Positions 24,122-32,610 of a stretch of DNA of 59,425 nucleotides are shown here, piece after piece. Both the position numbers and the translations under genes were made by a program. Position 1 is the stretch's first letter, and every line of letters begins with the position of its first letter. The stretch lies in assembly GCA_963660485.1 (NCBI GenBank), contig CAVKYH010000012.1:1-59425 (forward strand), given 5' to 3'. This DNA is from UBA6398 sp963660485 (lineage in GTDB: Bacteria > Bacteroidota > Bacteroidia > Bacteroidales > Bacteroidaceae). Under the pieces are notes generated by a model that made no database searches, was not told the origin of the DNA, and was given only the letters and a program-made list of their open reading frames with translations.

Positions 24122-25504
24122 TCAGCCGAAAAGCTCTCTCAGCGCGTCCTCTACCTTTCCCACACTAACGATTTCTATATTTTGGTTGTTTTTCTTGCGT
24201 CCCCGTGCGTTTTGCCTGGGAACGAGCATGCGCTTGAAGCCGAGTTTTTCCGCTTCCGACACACGTTGTTCGATTCTTGCCACAGGCCGTATTTCTCCGC
24301 TCAGACCTACTTCTCCCGCCATGCACACATCGCGCGAAATAGCTGTGTCCACGTTGCTCGAAAGTATAGCTGCAATTACAGAGAGGTCCAATGCCGGGTC
24401 GGTTACTCTTATTCCCCCCGCAAGATTAAGGAACACATCTTTTTGCGTAAGCTTGAAACCTACGCGCTTCTCAAGCACCGCAAGAAGCATATTCATTCTG
24501 CGCGTGTCGAAACCTGTTGCAGAACGTTGCGGAACGCCATAAGCGGCTGTACTGACAAGTGCCTGCGTTTCTATAAGCAATGGGCGCACTCCTTCAATGG
24601 TTGCCGCAATTGCCACACCGCTTAGCCCCGCGTTTTCCTGGGTTAGAAGTAATTCCGAAGGGTTTTCCACGCCGCGCAATCCCTCAGACCGCATTTCGTA
24701 GATGCCTAATTCGCTTGTGCTTCCGAAACGGTTTTTGATTCCTCTCAGTATTCGGTAAAGATAATGTCGGTCGCCCTCGAATTGCAAAACCACGTCGACG
24801 ATATGTTCAAGTATCTTGGGGCCGGCAATTACGCCTTCTTTTGTGATGTGTCCGATGAGAAACACGGGAACTGCGCTTTGCTTTGCGAATTTCAGCAGCG
24901 CGGAGGCACATTCCCTTATCTGGGTGAGACTGCCCGGCGCGCTGTCGCAAGTTTGTGTCTCAAGAGTTTGAATAGAGTCGATTATAACCAGCTGTGGTTT
25001 GATCTCGGCTATTTCATGAAAGATATTTTCGAGCGAAGTTTCGCAAACAACGAGAATGTCTGCCGTGGCGTTTTCAATACGTTCGGCGCGGAGTTTTATT
25101 TGCCGCTCGCTTTCTTCCCCACTTACGTAAAGCACTTTTTTTTCGGGCATTCTCATCACGGTTTGAAGCATTAGCGTGGATTTTCCGATGCCCGGTTCTC
25201 CGCCCAAGAGCACGAGCGAACCGGGCACAATGCCTCCGCCGAGCACCCGGTTGAGTTCTGTGTCGTGGGTGTCGATACGTATTTCTCCCGAAGCCTCTAC
25301 TTGTGATAATCTAATCGGATGTGGGCGTTTCTCCGCCACTTTGGCGATTGCCGAAACGCCGCTGCGTGCCGACTGAACTGCCTCGGGGGCAACGGTTACT
25401 TCCTTGAAAGTATTCCACGCTCCGCACGAGGGGCATTTGCCGAGCCATTTCACACTGTCGTAACCGCAGTTGTCGCATACGTATGCCGTTTTTGTCTTTG
25501 CCAT
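24122..25504 (-). CDS. radA: DNA repair protein RadA (Sms)
   Basis: A 460-residue RecA-like branch-migration helicase used in recombinational repair. The N-terminal zinc finger CDNCGYDSVKWLGKCPSCGAW spaces its four cysteines as C-x2-C and C-x2-C. Walker A GGEPGIGKSTL follows near residue 100, then the RadA-specific KNRFGSTSELGIYEM motif (about 255-269). The C-terminal third is the Lon-protease-like domain (DPALDLSVIAAILSSN). The length is standard. The DUF4886 gene upstream ends 37 bp before its start. Confidence 0.97.
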   Translation of the reverse strand: MAKTKTAYVCDNCGYDSVKWLGKCPSCGAWNTFKEVTVAPEAVQSARSGVSAIAKVAEKRPHPIRLSQVEASGEIRIDTHDTELNRVLGGGIVPGSLVLLGGEPGIGKSTLMLQTVMRMPEKKVLYVSGEESERQIKLRAERIENATADILVVCETSLENIFHEIAEIKPQLVIIDSIQTLETQTCDSAPGSLTQIRECASALLKFAKQSAVPVFLIGHITKEGVIAGPKILEHIVDVVLQFEGDRHYLYRILRGIKNRFGSTSELGIYEMRSEGLRGVENPSELLLTQENAGLSGVAIAATIEGVRPLLIETQALVSTAAYGVPQRSATGFDTRRMNMLLAVLEKRVGFKLTQKDVFLNLAGGIRVTDPALDLSVIAAILSSNVDTAISRDVCMAGEVGLSGEIRPVARIEQRVSEAEKLGFKRMLVPRQNARGRKKNNQNIEIVSVGKVEDALRELFG

Positions 25505-25541
25505 AGCTTGTATTTTGGAGAATGGTTCTGCTGCCGGAGGA

Positions 25542-26384
25542 TTATTTTGCGTTGATTTTGTGAACGGTTACCTTCCACGGCTTTTTCACTGCGTCGTGCG
25601 CCGCCTGCTGACAGGTTGCAATTAGCCGGGAGTCCATTCCCGCAGGAGCATAAGTGTTTCCCAAAACTTTTTTGCCCGTAATTGTTTCATACCATGTGCA
25701 TGCTGCGGTGTATCGGCCGTAGACAAAGTTCAGATGAAATCCGTCGCGGTTCATAGTGTCGCCGATATAGGTTTGCCGTGCATTCTGAACGGCGGTTCCC
25801 GAGGGCACTACTTTTTTCATTTTGTGCTTCTTGACTGCCTGTTTTGCGGCTTCCATGATTTTTTCATACATTTCAGCCTGACTGTTGTGGTAGTTGGGAA
25901 ATTCGTTGTGGGTGGAATTTTGCGAATAAGCCCACGTCTGATGCCATATAATCTTTGCCTTGGGCGCAAGATGCTTTACGTACGCCACGAGGTTTGACAG
26001 AAACGGCTCGTACGACTCATACAATCCCGACACTCCGCTTGCCTGTTGCAGGCTTATATAGTCCCAATTTTCCTCGCTTATGGCATCGCTCAGTTTTTCA
26101 TTGTCTTTCTGCACGCGGTTGCCGTCGAGTCCTATTTTGCGGTAGCGATAAGCCGGTTTGTCGTTGTCGGCGTTGTCCCAATGCCGTTTCAGCGGGCAGC
26201 CGCCTATGTAAAGGTTTCCTATTATCATGTCAACGTCGTCGGCTTTTGCGAGTTCGTAAAGGTTTTGTTCTATGGCGTCTTCCGAAAAACTGTTGCCGAT
26301 GGCAAGAACCTTGATTGTCTTAGCCCAAGAACATTGAACGAACAAGGCGAAAGCTATAAGCAGCAGAATACTTTTGAGTTTCAT
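25542..26384 (-). CDS. Exported DUF4886 protein (SGNH-hydrolase-like)
   Basis: A 280-residue secreted protein with signal peptide MKLKSILLLIAFALFVQCSWA. The mature N terminus IKVLAIGNSFSEDAIEQNL carries a GNSFS motif resembling block I of SGNH hydrolases, where the serine is the nucleophile. IGNLYIGGC and WDYISLQQASG follow as possible blocks II and III, and GFHLNF near residue 238 could supply the terminal catalytic dyad. DUF4886 proteins are common in gut Bacteroidales, and a carbohydrate esterase role is plausible but unproven. The start at 26384, not the in-frame 26408, fits the promoter and the signal peptide. Confidence 0.85.
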   Translation of the reverse strand: MKLKSILLLIAFALFVQCSWAKTIKVLAIGNSFSEDAIEQNLYELAKADDVDMIIGNLYIGGCPLKRHWDNADNDKPAYRYRKIGLDGNRVQKDNEKLSDAISEENWDYISLQQASGVSGLYESYEPFLSNLVAYVKHLAPKAKIIWHQTWAYSQNSTHNEFPNYHNSQAEMYEKIMEAAKQAVKKHKMKKVVPSGTAVQNARQTYIGDTMNRDGFHLNFVYGRYTAACTWYETITGKKVLGNTYAPAGMDSRLIATCQQAAHDAVKKPWKVTVHKINAK

Positions 26385-26410
26385 AAAAAGAGAGTTATTG
26401 TATATCAAGG

Positions 26411-26418
26411 CAAAGTTA
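26411..26418 (-). promoter_or_regulatory. -7 element for the DUF4886 gene (TAACTTTG, minus strand)
   Basis: The minus strand reads TAACTTTG followed by CC, 26 bp before the start at 26384. It is too close to 26408 for that codon to be used. Confidence 0.72.
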
Positions 26419-26486
26419 GCACAATTTGCCTTAACTGCGCGTTTTTTCGAAGCCGATAATCTTCGCGAAAAAACACATGCCGAAAT

Positions 26487-26590
26487 GTTAAAAACTCCAA
26501 GGCATCTAATTTAAATTACATGGCCCGGAATTTAAATTTGGTGGCCCGGAGTTTTTACGAGATGCCTTGTAGTTTTTTCGCCCTACTTTT
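26487..26590 (+). repeat. 21-bp tiled array, family A (locus A4)
   Basis: Tiles start at 26497, 26518, 26539 and 26560: R, s, p and AGATGCCTTGT, with two AATTTAAATT cores, then AGTTTTTACG and AGTTTTTTCG. The right half from the last core to CGCCCT is base-for-base the same as locus A3, while the first two tiles differ. It lies between divergent genes. Confidence 0.87.
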
Positions 26591-26661
26591 CCGTCTTCAA
26601 AAAACTTGGAGTATTCCCAAAATTATCAGGTTTGTTTTACTCTCGGAGCAAGATTGTTTGA

Positions 26662-26669
26662 TAACTTTG
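26662..26669 (+). promoter_or_regulatory. -7 element for the lipoprotein gene (TAACTTTG)
   Basis: TAACTTTG followed by CC lies 19 bp before the ATG at 26689. Confidence 0.72.
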
Positions 26670-26688
26670 CCACGAAAAATATATTATA

Positions 26689-28116
26689 ATGAAGAATTTT
26701 GTTTTTACAATAATGACATTCGCGCTGGCAGGCATCTTGGGCGCATGCAGCAGCGACGACAACGGGAGCAACAAGGACGACAGCAGCAAGACAAAGACTG
26801 CATTCGTGTCGGTGAGCATAAGAAACAATGCGGCAGGCAACCACGAACTCACTGCTGGCGACGTGCTCTATATCTACAACGGCAACGTGGGCAGCAACGG
26901 CGTTGTTTCGGTGCTCAAATATACCGACAGCGGAAAATTCGAGGGAAACCTGATATATTCCGCCGCAGACGATGCGCTCAACGCCTATATCAAATTTGCC
27001 AACACCCCCAATGTGGCAGTCGACACGGCAGCACGCACAATCAAGGTGGACTATGCAAGCCAGAACGGCACAGAAAGCGATGCCGCCGCGCGCGACTATG
27101 GAGTGAGCACCGCATACACGGCAAAAGATTTCCTGAACGGTTCGACCGCTTCGCTGCAATTCCGCTCCGTTTCGGCAATGCTCAGAATCAGCAAGCCCGC
27201 AAATGTGAACGCAAAAGGATATCGCCTCACCTCCTACGGCAACAACTTGCAGACAAAAGCGGCGGCAATTGAAAATATAATGTATTTCATGCCCGCAACA
27301 TCAACTTCCATGAAAAACAACAGCACCGTAGACACAAAAGAAGGCAAGATAGTATGCACGGCAACAGCCGAGGCGGGCGACTACATCGCTTTCTTTGCGC
27401 AAGGAGTGGCAGACCCGACGCTCGAAGTGGAATATACCAACGCCAACGGCGCATACGTGATAGAAAACATAGCCTTGCAGGGAGAAACTTCACAAGAAGA
27501 TTCCTACGGAACAACGAACACTACATTCAATGCCGGCAACTACTACAACGTAAAGCCCACAGGCAACGTGAGCATAGGCGACTTTCTGTGTGATGCCTCG
27601 TTTCAAGTGAAAGCCATAGTCTACGATATCGACAACGTCAACATAGGCAACTACCATACGGCACGCGCTATGGCCGTGAACGAGTGTGGCGCAGGCGAAA
27701 CCATGGCTTGGAGCAGTTCCAACGTATTGCCGAGTTCCATGTCGAAATATGTAACCTCCGATGTCATGACCGATACGCACGGCTACGAACTCACGGAACA
27801 ATACTACGGCAATGCTTACTACAAAGCCTTGAATGCCGCCGTGGAGAGCGCAACAAAACTTCCCGGCTGCAGCAACTGGTATCTTCCGGCGGCGGGAGAA
27901 TGGCAAAACTTCTGGAACAACCTCGGCGGACAAAGCAAGATAAACAAAAAACTCCGCCAGGCAGGAGTCGCAGAAATGAACGGCATAAAATATTGGACGG
28001 CTACACTGCGTTCTCTCACCGAGCCATGCGCCGTGATAGAGGACAACGGCACACTCTCGACCATTCCGCAACCGCTACAGTCAAAGCTCGCGGTGAGAGC
28101 ATCGGTTGTCTTTTAA
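26689..28116 (+). CDS. Fimbrillin-like surface lipoprotein
   Basis: A 475-residue lipoprotein: the signal ends in GILGAC with the lipidated Cys at residue 20, followed by an acidic SSDDNGSNKDD tether of the kind linked to surface export in Bacteroidota. Residues about 35-290 are beta-rich and resemble fimbrillin/Mfa-like folds (DVLYIYNG, SVSAMLRI, ENIALQGE). The last 150 residues contain LPGCSNWYLPAAGEWQNFW and a WTATL segment, resembling DUF1566/major paralogous domains found in surface proteins. It may be a pilus component or an adhesin. No mfa/fim accessory genes lie nearby. It stands alone. Confidence 0.72.
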   Translation: MKNFVFTIMTFALAGILGACSSDDNGSNKDDSSKTKTAFVSVSIRNNAAGNHELTAGDVLYIYNGNVGSNGVVSVLKYTDSGKFEGNLIYSAADDALNAYIKFANTPNVAVDTAARTIKVDYASQNGTESDAAARDYGVSTAYTAKDFLNGSTASLQFRSVSAMLRISKPANVNAKGYRLTSYGNNLQTKAAAIENIMYFMPATSTSMKNNSTVDTKEGKIVCTATAEAGDYIAFFAQGVADPTLEVEYTNANGAYVIENIALQGETSQEDSYGTTNTTFNAGNYYNVKPTGNVSIGDFLCDASFQVKAIVYDIDNVNIGNYHTARAMAVNECGAGETMAWSSSNVLPSSMSKYVTSDVMTDTHGYELTEQYYGNAYYKALNAAVESATKLPGCSNWYLPAAGEWQNFWNNLGGQSKINKKLRQAGVAEMNGIKYWTATLRSLTEPCAVIEDNGTLSTIPQPLQSKLAVRASVVF

Positions 28117-28171
28117 ACCAAACCCGACACTACATTTCCCAATACCCCTTGCAGAGAAATGAATTATATTG

Positions 28172-28179
28172 TAACTTTG
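28172..28179 (+). promoter_or_regulatory. Promoter for the DUF4199 operon (-7 TAACTTTG)
   Basis: TAACTTTG followed by GC lies 27 bp before the ATG at 28207. A CTTG at 28148-28151, 20 bp upstream, is a near match to the -33 TTTG. Confidence 0.75.
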
Positions 28180-28206
28180 CAGATTGTATAACAAAAACAA
28201 GCAATA

Positions 28207-28788
28207 ATGAATCCAAGACAAATGCAGCCAAGCCCATTCAAGCAAACCAACGCCTTTGCCATGAACTATGCGCTTCCCTTCGGAATTTATTGGATTGTGG
28301 GAATGCTTTGCTTTGTAAATTCGCTTCACCAAACGCTTCTCTCGCTTGTATTCTACTTTATATTTGCCTCCACGCCAATTATAGGTTTCAAATTGCTTTG
28401 CAGATTTCGCGACAGAGTGTGTGGCGGAACAATCACATTTGCCAGAGGCTATCTGTTCTCCCTGCTCGTTTATTTTTACGCCGCCCTGCTTTTGGCGGCA
28501 GCAGCATATGTCTATTTTCAATTCTTCGACAATGGCGCTTTTATAGACGGTTATCTGCAATCGCTCAATAGTCCCGAAGTGAAACAGGCATTTGAACAGG
28601 AAAGCATGAAGCAACTCGTAAACGGGGCGGGACTTCAGGATTTGAAAAACGCTCTCGAAACAATGCAGTCGGTATCACCGGTGGTGTATGCGGCAAATAT
28701 TCTCGATTTGAACATATTTCTCGGACTTCTGCTCTCAATACCGGCAGCCTTGCTCGCAATGCGCAAAAACGTAAACATACAACAATAA
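28207..28788 (+). CDS. DUF4199 integral membrane protein
   Basis: A 193-residue inner-membrane protein with four predicted membrane segments (about 20-45, 48-65, 88-110 and 165-183) and a polar loop (about 115-160) between the third and fourth, the usual DUF4199 layout. Function is unknown. In Bacteroidota this gene commonly sits directly before a GT2 transferase, as here (2-bp gap), which suggests a role with lipid-linked sugar synthesis. It is the first gene of a run extending to 33288. Confidence 0.85.
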   Translation: MNPRQMQPSPFKQTNAFAMNYALPFGIYWIVGMLCFVNSLHQTLLSLVFYFIFASTPIIGFKLLCRFRDRVCGGTITFARGYLFSLLVYFYAALLLAAAAYVYFQFFDNGAFIDGYLQSLNSPEVKQAFEQESMKQLVNGAGLQDLKNALETMQSVSPVVYAANILDLNIFLGLLLSIPAALLAMRKNVNIQQ

Positions 28789-28790
28789 AA

Positions 28791-29744
28791 ATGGACGTAT
28801 CGTTAGTAATACCATTATACAATGAAGACGAAAGCATAAAGGAACTTTATGCCTGGATAGTGAAAGTGGCAAACGCCAACTCGCTTACCTATGAAATAAT
28901 ATTTGTAAACGATGGCAGCACAGACAATTCCTGGAACGTAATAGAGGAACTCTCTGCTGCGGACTCAAATGTACATGGTATAAAATTCCGCCGGAACTAC
29001 GGCAAAAGCGCAGCTCTTTACTGCGGCTTCAAGAAAGCGCAAGGCGATGTGGTGATTACGATGGACGCCGACCTGCAGGATTCTCCCGACGAGATACCCG
29101 AATTGCGCAGAATGATAATTGAAGACGGCTACGACCTTGTTTCGGGATACAAAAAGAAACGCTATGATCCGCTTTCCAAGACAATTCCTACCAAACTCTT
29201 CAATGCCACTGCACGAAAAGTAAGCGGTATAAACAATCTGCACGATTTCAACTGCGGGCTCAAGGCTTATCGTCGCGATGTGATTAAGAATATCGAAGTT
29301 TACGGCGAGATGCACCGTTATATCCCGTATCTTGCAAAAAATGCAGGCTTTGACAAAATCGGAGAAAAGGTTGTGCATCATCAGGCACGCAAGTTCGGAC
29401 ATACGAAATTCGGCGGGCTAAACCGTTTCTTCAATGGTTATCTCGATTTGTTGAGTCTCTGGTTTCTCACAAGCTTCGGGCGAAAACCGATGCACGTTTT
29501 CGGTTTTCTCGGCTCCCTTATGTTTTTTATTGGATTCGTGGCAATCGTAATCGTTGGCGCAAACAAAATCTACGCTTTGTGCAACAAAATTCCCGCGCAT
29601 CTGGTTACAGATTCGCCATATTTCTATATTGCGCTCACGATGATGCTTCTCGGCACGCAGTTATTCCTTGCAGGTTTTCTCGGAGAGCTTGTCAGCCGAA
29701 ACGCATCGGCACGCAATGACTACAAGATAGAGAAAGAAATCTAA
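28791..29744 (+). CDS. GT2 glycosyltransferase with C-terminal membrane anchor
   Basis: A 317-residue transferase of the polyprenyl-phosphate-sugar synthase (GtrB/DPM1-like) group. The GT-A domain includes SLVIPLYNEDESI, IIFVNDGSTDNSW and TMDADLQDSPDEIP (metal-binding DAD). Two C-terminal hydrophobic segments (about 230-262 and 278-303) anchor it, ending in GELVSRN. It probably forms an undecaprenyl-phosphate hexose. It is translationally close to DUF4199 (2-bp gap) and 12 bp before the DUF6452 gene. It differs from the shorter, anchor-less GT2 at 18620. Confidence 0.92.
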   Translation: MDVSLVIPLYNEDESIKELYAWIVKVANANSLTYEIIFVNDGSTDNSWNVIEELSAADSNVHGIKFRRNYGKSAALYCGFKKAQGDVVITMDADLQDSPDEIPELRRMIIEDGYDLVSGYKKKRYDPLSKTIPTKLFNATARKVSGINNLHDFNCGLKAYRRDVIKNIEVYGEMHRYIPYLAKNAGFDKIGEKVVHHQARKFGHTKFGGLNRFFNGYLDLLSLWFLTSFGRKPMHVFGFLGSLMFFIGFVAIVIVGANKIYALCNKIPAHLVTDSPYFYIALTMMLLGTQLFLAGFLGELVSRNASARNDYKIEKEI

Positions 29745-29756
29745 AACACTCCGTCC

Positions 29757-30290
29757 GTGCAGAAGCAAAACCATTTCAAAAAAAAATATCCGGCATGTGT
29801 GCTGCTGTATGTCTGTTTTGCTGTAAACGTCATCTGTTTTGCGGCGTGCAGCAACATAGATTGTCCGCTCAGCAACACGGTTTCGGCAAAATACACCTTT
29901 TACAGTTCTTCCTCCAACGCATCTGCCGTAATCAAAGATACGCTCACGGTAAAAGCAATGGGGACTGATACGGTTTTGTACAACCTTGGAGTAAATCTTT
30001 CAGAGCTTAGTTTGCCCGTTAGTTATAACAGTAGCGCGGACACGTTGCTTTTCTGCGTTTCAAATAGCGGCGAAAGCAGAACGGATACGCTTGTCGTGGC
30101 TCACACAAACGAGGCGCATTTTGAATCAATTGACTGCAGCCCGGCGATGTTTCACAAAATAACAACTGCAAAGGTTATCAGCGGCACGGGTTCCACAAAA
30201 GTAACGCAAATAGACAGCGTTGCGGTAAACAATCCCAAAGTAAATTATAATGTTGTCGAGAATATTAAAGTTTACGTTACTCTTCCTTAG
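29757..30290 (+). CDS. DUF6452-like lipoprotein
   Basis: A 177-residue predicted lipoprotein starting at GTG. A hydrophobic signal ends in CFAAC, followed by SNIDCPLSNTV. A beta-rich mature domain with paired cysteines (SIDCSP late in the sequence) follows. DUF6452 proteins occur across Bacteroidales next to DUF6048 proteins, the arrangement seen here. The function is unknown. Its 3' end overlaps the DUF6048 gene by 41 bp, which suggests coupled translation and joint assembly in the envelope. Confidence 0.8.
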   Translation: MQKQNHFKKKYPACVLLYVCFAVNVICFAACSNIDCPLSNTVSAKYTFYSSSSNASAVIKDTLTVKAMGTDTVLYNLGVNLSELSLPVSYNSSADTLLFCVSNSGESRTDTLVVAHTNEAHFESIDCSPAMFHKITTAKVISGTGSTKVTQIDSVAVNNPKVNYNVVENIKVYVTLP

Positions 30291-30975
30291 CATTGCAATG
30301 CCTTTCGGGGTCAACGCGCAGGGTGATTCTACGGTTGTTGTGCCGCAGAAAGTGCGTGGGGTGCAATATTCTCCGCAAGACATAGGGATATCGCAAAAAC
30401 AAGAACTGCCTTTTCTTGCAGGATTCTCCATTTCGGGAAACCTGGCAGGGGCTTTCCTCGCTACGATATCCTCTTACGGCGAATTTGAAGGGGCTGTAAG
30501 GGCAAACATACGCGGCACATATTTTCCGATAGTAGAGCTGGGGCTCGGGGTATGCGACCATACCGACAGCGGAACGGATTTGCACTACAAGACAAGCTCT
30601 CCTTTTTTCCGCATAGGCGTTGACTACAACATTCTAAACGACAAAACTTCGGGCAACAGGGTTTTCGGCGGAGCAAGGTTGGCTTACTCTACATTCAAAT
30701 ACGACGTTAGCGGCCCCGATCTCCAAGATCCTTATTGGAACACCGCCACTCCTTACAATTTCAAAGGGCTTAGCGGCAACCAAATCTGGCTTGAATTGGT
30801 TTTTGGCGTAGAAACAAAAATCTGGAGCATATTTCATTTGGGTTGGAGCGCACGGTATAAAAACCGCATCGCAGGAAAATCCGACAGCATAGGCGAGCCG
30901 TGGTATGTGCCCGGCTTTGGAAAGAACGGAACGACGGTTATCGGCGGAACGTTCAACTTAATTTTTGATATATAA
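30250..30975 (+). CDS. DUF6048 outer-membrane-like protein
   Basis: A 241-residue exported protein with signal peptide (about 1-24, ending in GVNAQG). The mature part is rich in alternating hydrophobic strands and aromatic turns and ends in GGTFNLIFDI, a C terminus typical of beta-barrel outer-membrane proteins. Function is unknown. It overlaps the DUF6452 lipoprotein gene by 41 bp in another frame. The pair may form an outer-membrane complex (inference). mntP follows 25 bp later. Confidence 0.82.
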   Translation: MLSRILKFTLLFLSIAMPFGVNAQGDSTVVVPQKVRGVQYSPQDIGISQKQELPFLAGFSISGNLAGAFLATISSYGEFEGAVRANIRGTYFPIVELGLGVCDHTDSGTDLHYKTSSPFFRIGVDYNILNDKTSGNRVFGGARLAYSTFKYDVSGPDLQDPYWNTATPYNFKGLSGNQIWLELVFGVETKIWSIFHLGWSARYKNRIAGKSDSIGEPWYVPGFGKNGTTVIGGTFNLIFDI

Positions 30976-31000
30976 CAGTTTATATTTTCTTTTCACCAAG

Positions 31001-31561
31001 ATGAGTATTGTTGAGAGCATACTTCTTTCGCTCGCTCTCGCAATGGATTGTTTCAGCATTGCGTTTACGTGCGGCATTATAGAGAAACGTTTCCACGCGC
31101 CGCAAGCTATTTTGATGGCCGTGCTTTTTGGTGCGTTCCAATCCTTGATGCCGCTTATCGGCTGGGGCATCTCGGGAGTATTCTACAACTATATTGAGGA
31201 TTTCGCACCCATTGTAGCTTGTGCTTTGTTGGTTTTCATTGGCGGCAAAATGGTTTGGGAGAGCATACGTGGCGGTGAAGAACGTCCGTTCAACCCCAAC
31301 CGCCTGGCAACATTGCTTTATCTTGCTGTGGCTACAAGTATCGATGCGCTTGCAATAGGCATCACGTTCACCTGCATGGGTATGGAAACGGCCCAAGACA
31401 TTGTCGTTCCGCTATTGACCATCGGCGCAGGCTCGTTCGTGCTTACAATCGTCGGCAAAACCATTGGCGCATTTGCCGGAAGGCGTTTCGATTTCAATGC
31501 AGAGCTTTTCGGAGGTATAATATTGGTATTGTTGGGAGTAAAGACGCTCATTCTCGGATAA
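31001..31561 (+). CDS. mntP: Putative manganese efflux pump MntP
   Basis: A 186-residue inner-membrane protein with six hydrophobic segments. MntP signatures are present: an aspartate in the first helix (LALAMDCFSIAFTCGI), another in the fourth (VATSIDALAIGITF), and glycine-rich helices AGSFVLTIVGKTIG and GGIILVLLGVKTLI. E. coli MntP exports Mn2+ to limit toxicity, and the same role is likely. The in-frame codon at 30965 would extend it into the DUF6048 gene, so 31001 is preferred. No yybP-ykoY riboswitch is visible in the 25-bp gap. Regulation probably comes from the operon promoter. Confidence 0.92.
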   Translation: MSIVESILLSLALAMDCFSIAFTCGIIEKRFHAPQAILMAVLFGAFQSLMPLIGWGISGVFYNYIEDFAPIVACALLVFIGGKMVWESIRGGEERPFNPNRLATLLYLAVATSIDALAIGITFTCMGMETAQDIVVPLLTIGAGSFVLTIVGKTIGAFAGRRFDFNAELFGGIILVLLGVKTLILG

Positions 31562-31573
31562 AAATCACTAAAG

Positions 31574-32602
31574 ATGAAAAAAAGAAACCTTGGAATTTTG
31601 AAGTTGTTGTTTCTCGTCGCGCTGATAATAGGCAGCGTAGTGATAGTGTCGCGCCACAGCAACGCGAAATACGTAACCGACGAGGGCAAAGTGTTCGGAA
31701 CTTACTACCACATCACATATTCCTATTCCCATAGCATACAACAGGAAATCGACAAGCGTCTTGCGATGGTCGATGCCTCGCTTTCCCCGTTCAACAAGCG
31801 GAGCATTATCACAGCCGTCAATCAAAACCGCGACGTGAGGGTAGACAGCATGTTCCGCTACGTTTTCAATCTTGCCCACGAGGTTTCCGACAACACCAAC
31901 GGCGCATTCGATATCACCGTTGCGCCGCTTGTGAACGCATGGGGCTTTGGTTTTGAAAAAAAAGACAGTGTAAATCCCAACCAGATACGCGAACTTTTGC
32001 AGAGCGTGGGATACCGCAAGGTGAGCCTCTCGCAGAGCGGAAGGGTGATGAAGCAAAATCCTGACACCAAGCTCGATTGCAGCGCCATCGCCAAAGGTTA
32101 CGGCTGCGATGTGGTAGCCGGTTTGTTTGACGAGCTTGGAATTGAAAACTATCTCATAGAAATCGGCGGCGAGATTGTAGCAAAGGGCGAAAATGCCAAA
32201 CAACAGAAATGGAGCATCGGGATAAATCGTCCCGTAGACGACTCTTTGATGGTCGAAAACAAGGTTGCCGCCGTTTTGGAACTGACCGACTGCGGTTTGG
32301 CTACGAGCGGAAACTACCGAAGGTTTTACTACAAAAACGGCAAACGCTATGCCCACACCATTGATCCGCGCACAGGCTATCCGGTGCAGCACACGCTGCT
32401 TTCTTCAACTGTTATAGCCAAAAACTGCGCCACTGCCGACGCCTATGCCACGGCTTTCATGGTGCTCGGAATCGACTCCGCAAAAATTGTGCTTGCCAAC
32501 CACCCGGAACTCGAGGCTTATTTTATTTATTCCGACTCAAAAGGCGGCTACGGAGTGTGGATGTCGCAAAAACTGTCGGAACAAATGGCCCACCCCAAAT
32601 AG
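31574..32602 (+). CDS. apbE: FAD:protein FMN transferase (ApbE family)
   Basis: A 342-residue periplasmic enzyme that attaches FMN to a Ser or Thr of target proteins such as Na+-NQR or Rnf subunits. An N-terminal signal anchor (about 8-25) leads into the ApbE domain, with VDASLSPFNKRSIITAVN, DCSAIAKGYGCDVVAGLFDE, IEIGGEIVAKG and HTIDPRTGYPVQHTLLSSTV, then DAYATAFMVLG. All are typical of the family. The FMN-receiving partner is not in the window. It follows mntP by 12 bp, and the Crp-like gene follows 8 bp after its stop. Confidence 0.95.
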   Translation: MKKRNLGILKLLFLVALIIGSVVIVSRHSNAKYVTDEGKVFGTYYHITYSYSHSIQQEIDKRLAMVDASLSPFNKRSIITAVNQNRDVRVDSMFRYVFNLAHEVSDNTNGAFDITVAPLVNAWGFGFEKKDSVNPNQIRELLQSVGYRKVSLSQSGRVMKQNPDTKLDCSAIAKGYGCDVVAGLFDELGIENYLIEIGGEIVAKGENAKQQKWSIGINRPVDDSLMVENKVAAVLELTDCGLATSGNYRRFYYKNGKRYAHTIDPRTGYPVQHTLLSSTVIAKNCATADAYATAFMVLGIDSAKIVLANHPELEAYFIYSDSKGGYGVWMSQKLSEQMAHPK

Positions 32603-32610
32603 TTGCCGCA

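Noticed and set aside
31001..31561. yybP-ykoY manganese riboswitch before mntP.
   Set aside because: Only 25 bp separate mntP from the preceding gene, too short for the aptamer, and no matching conserved loop is seen.
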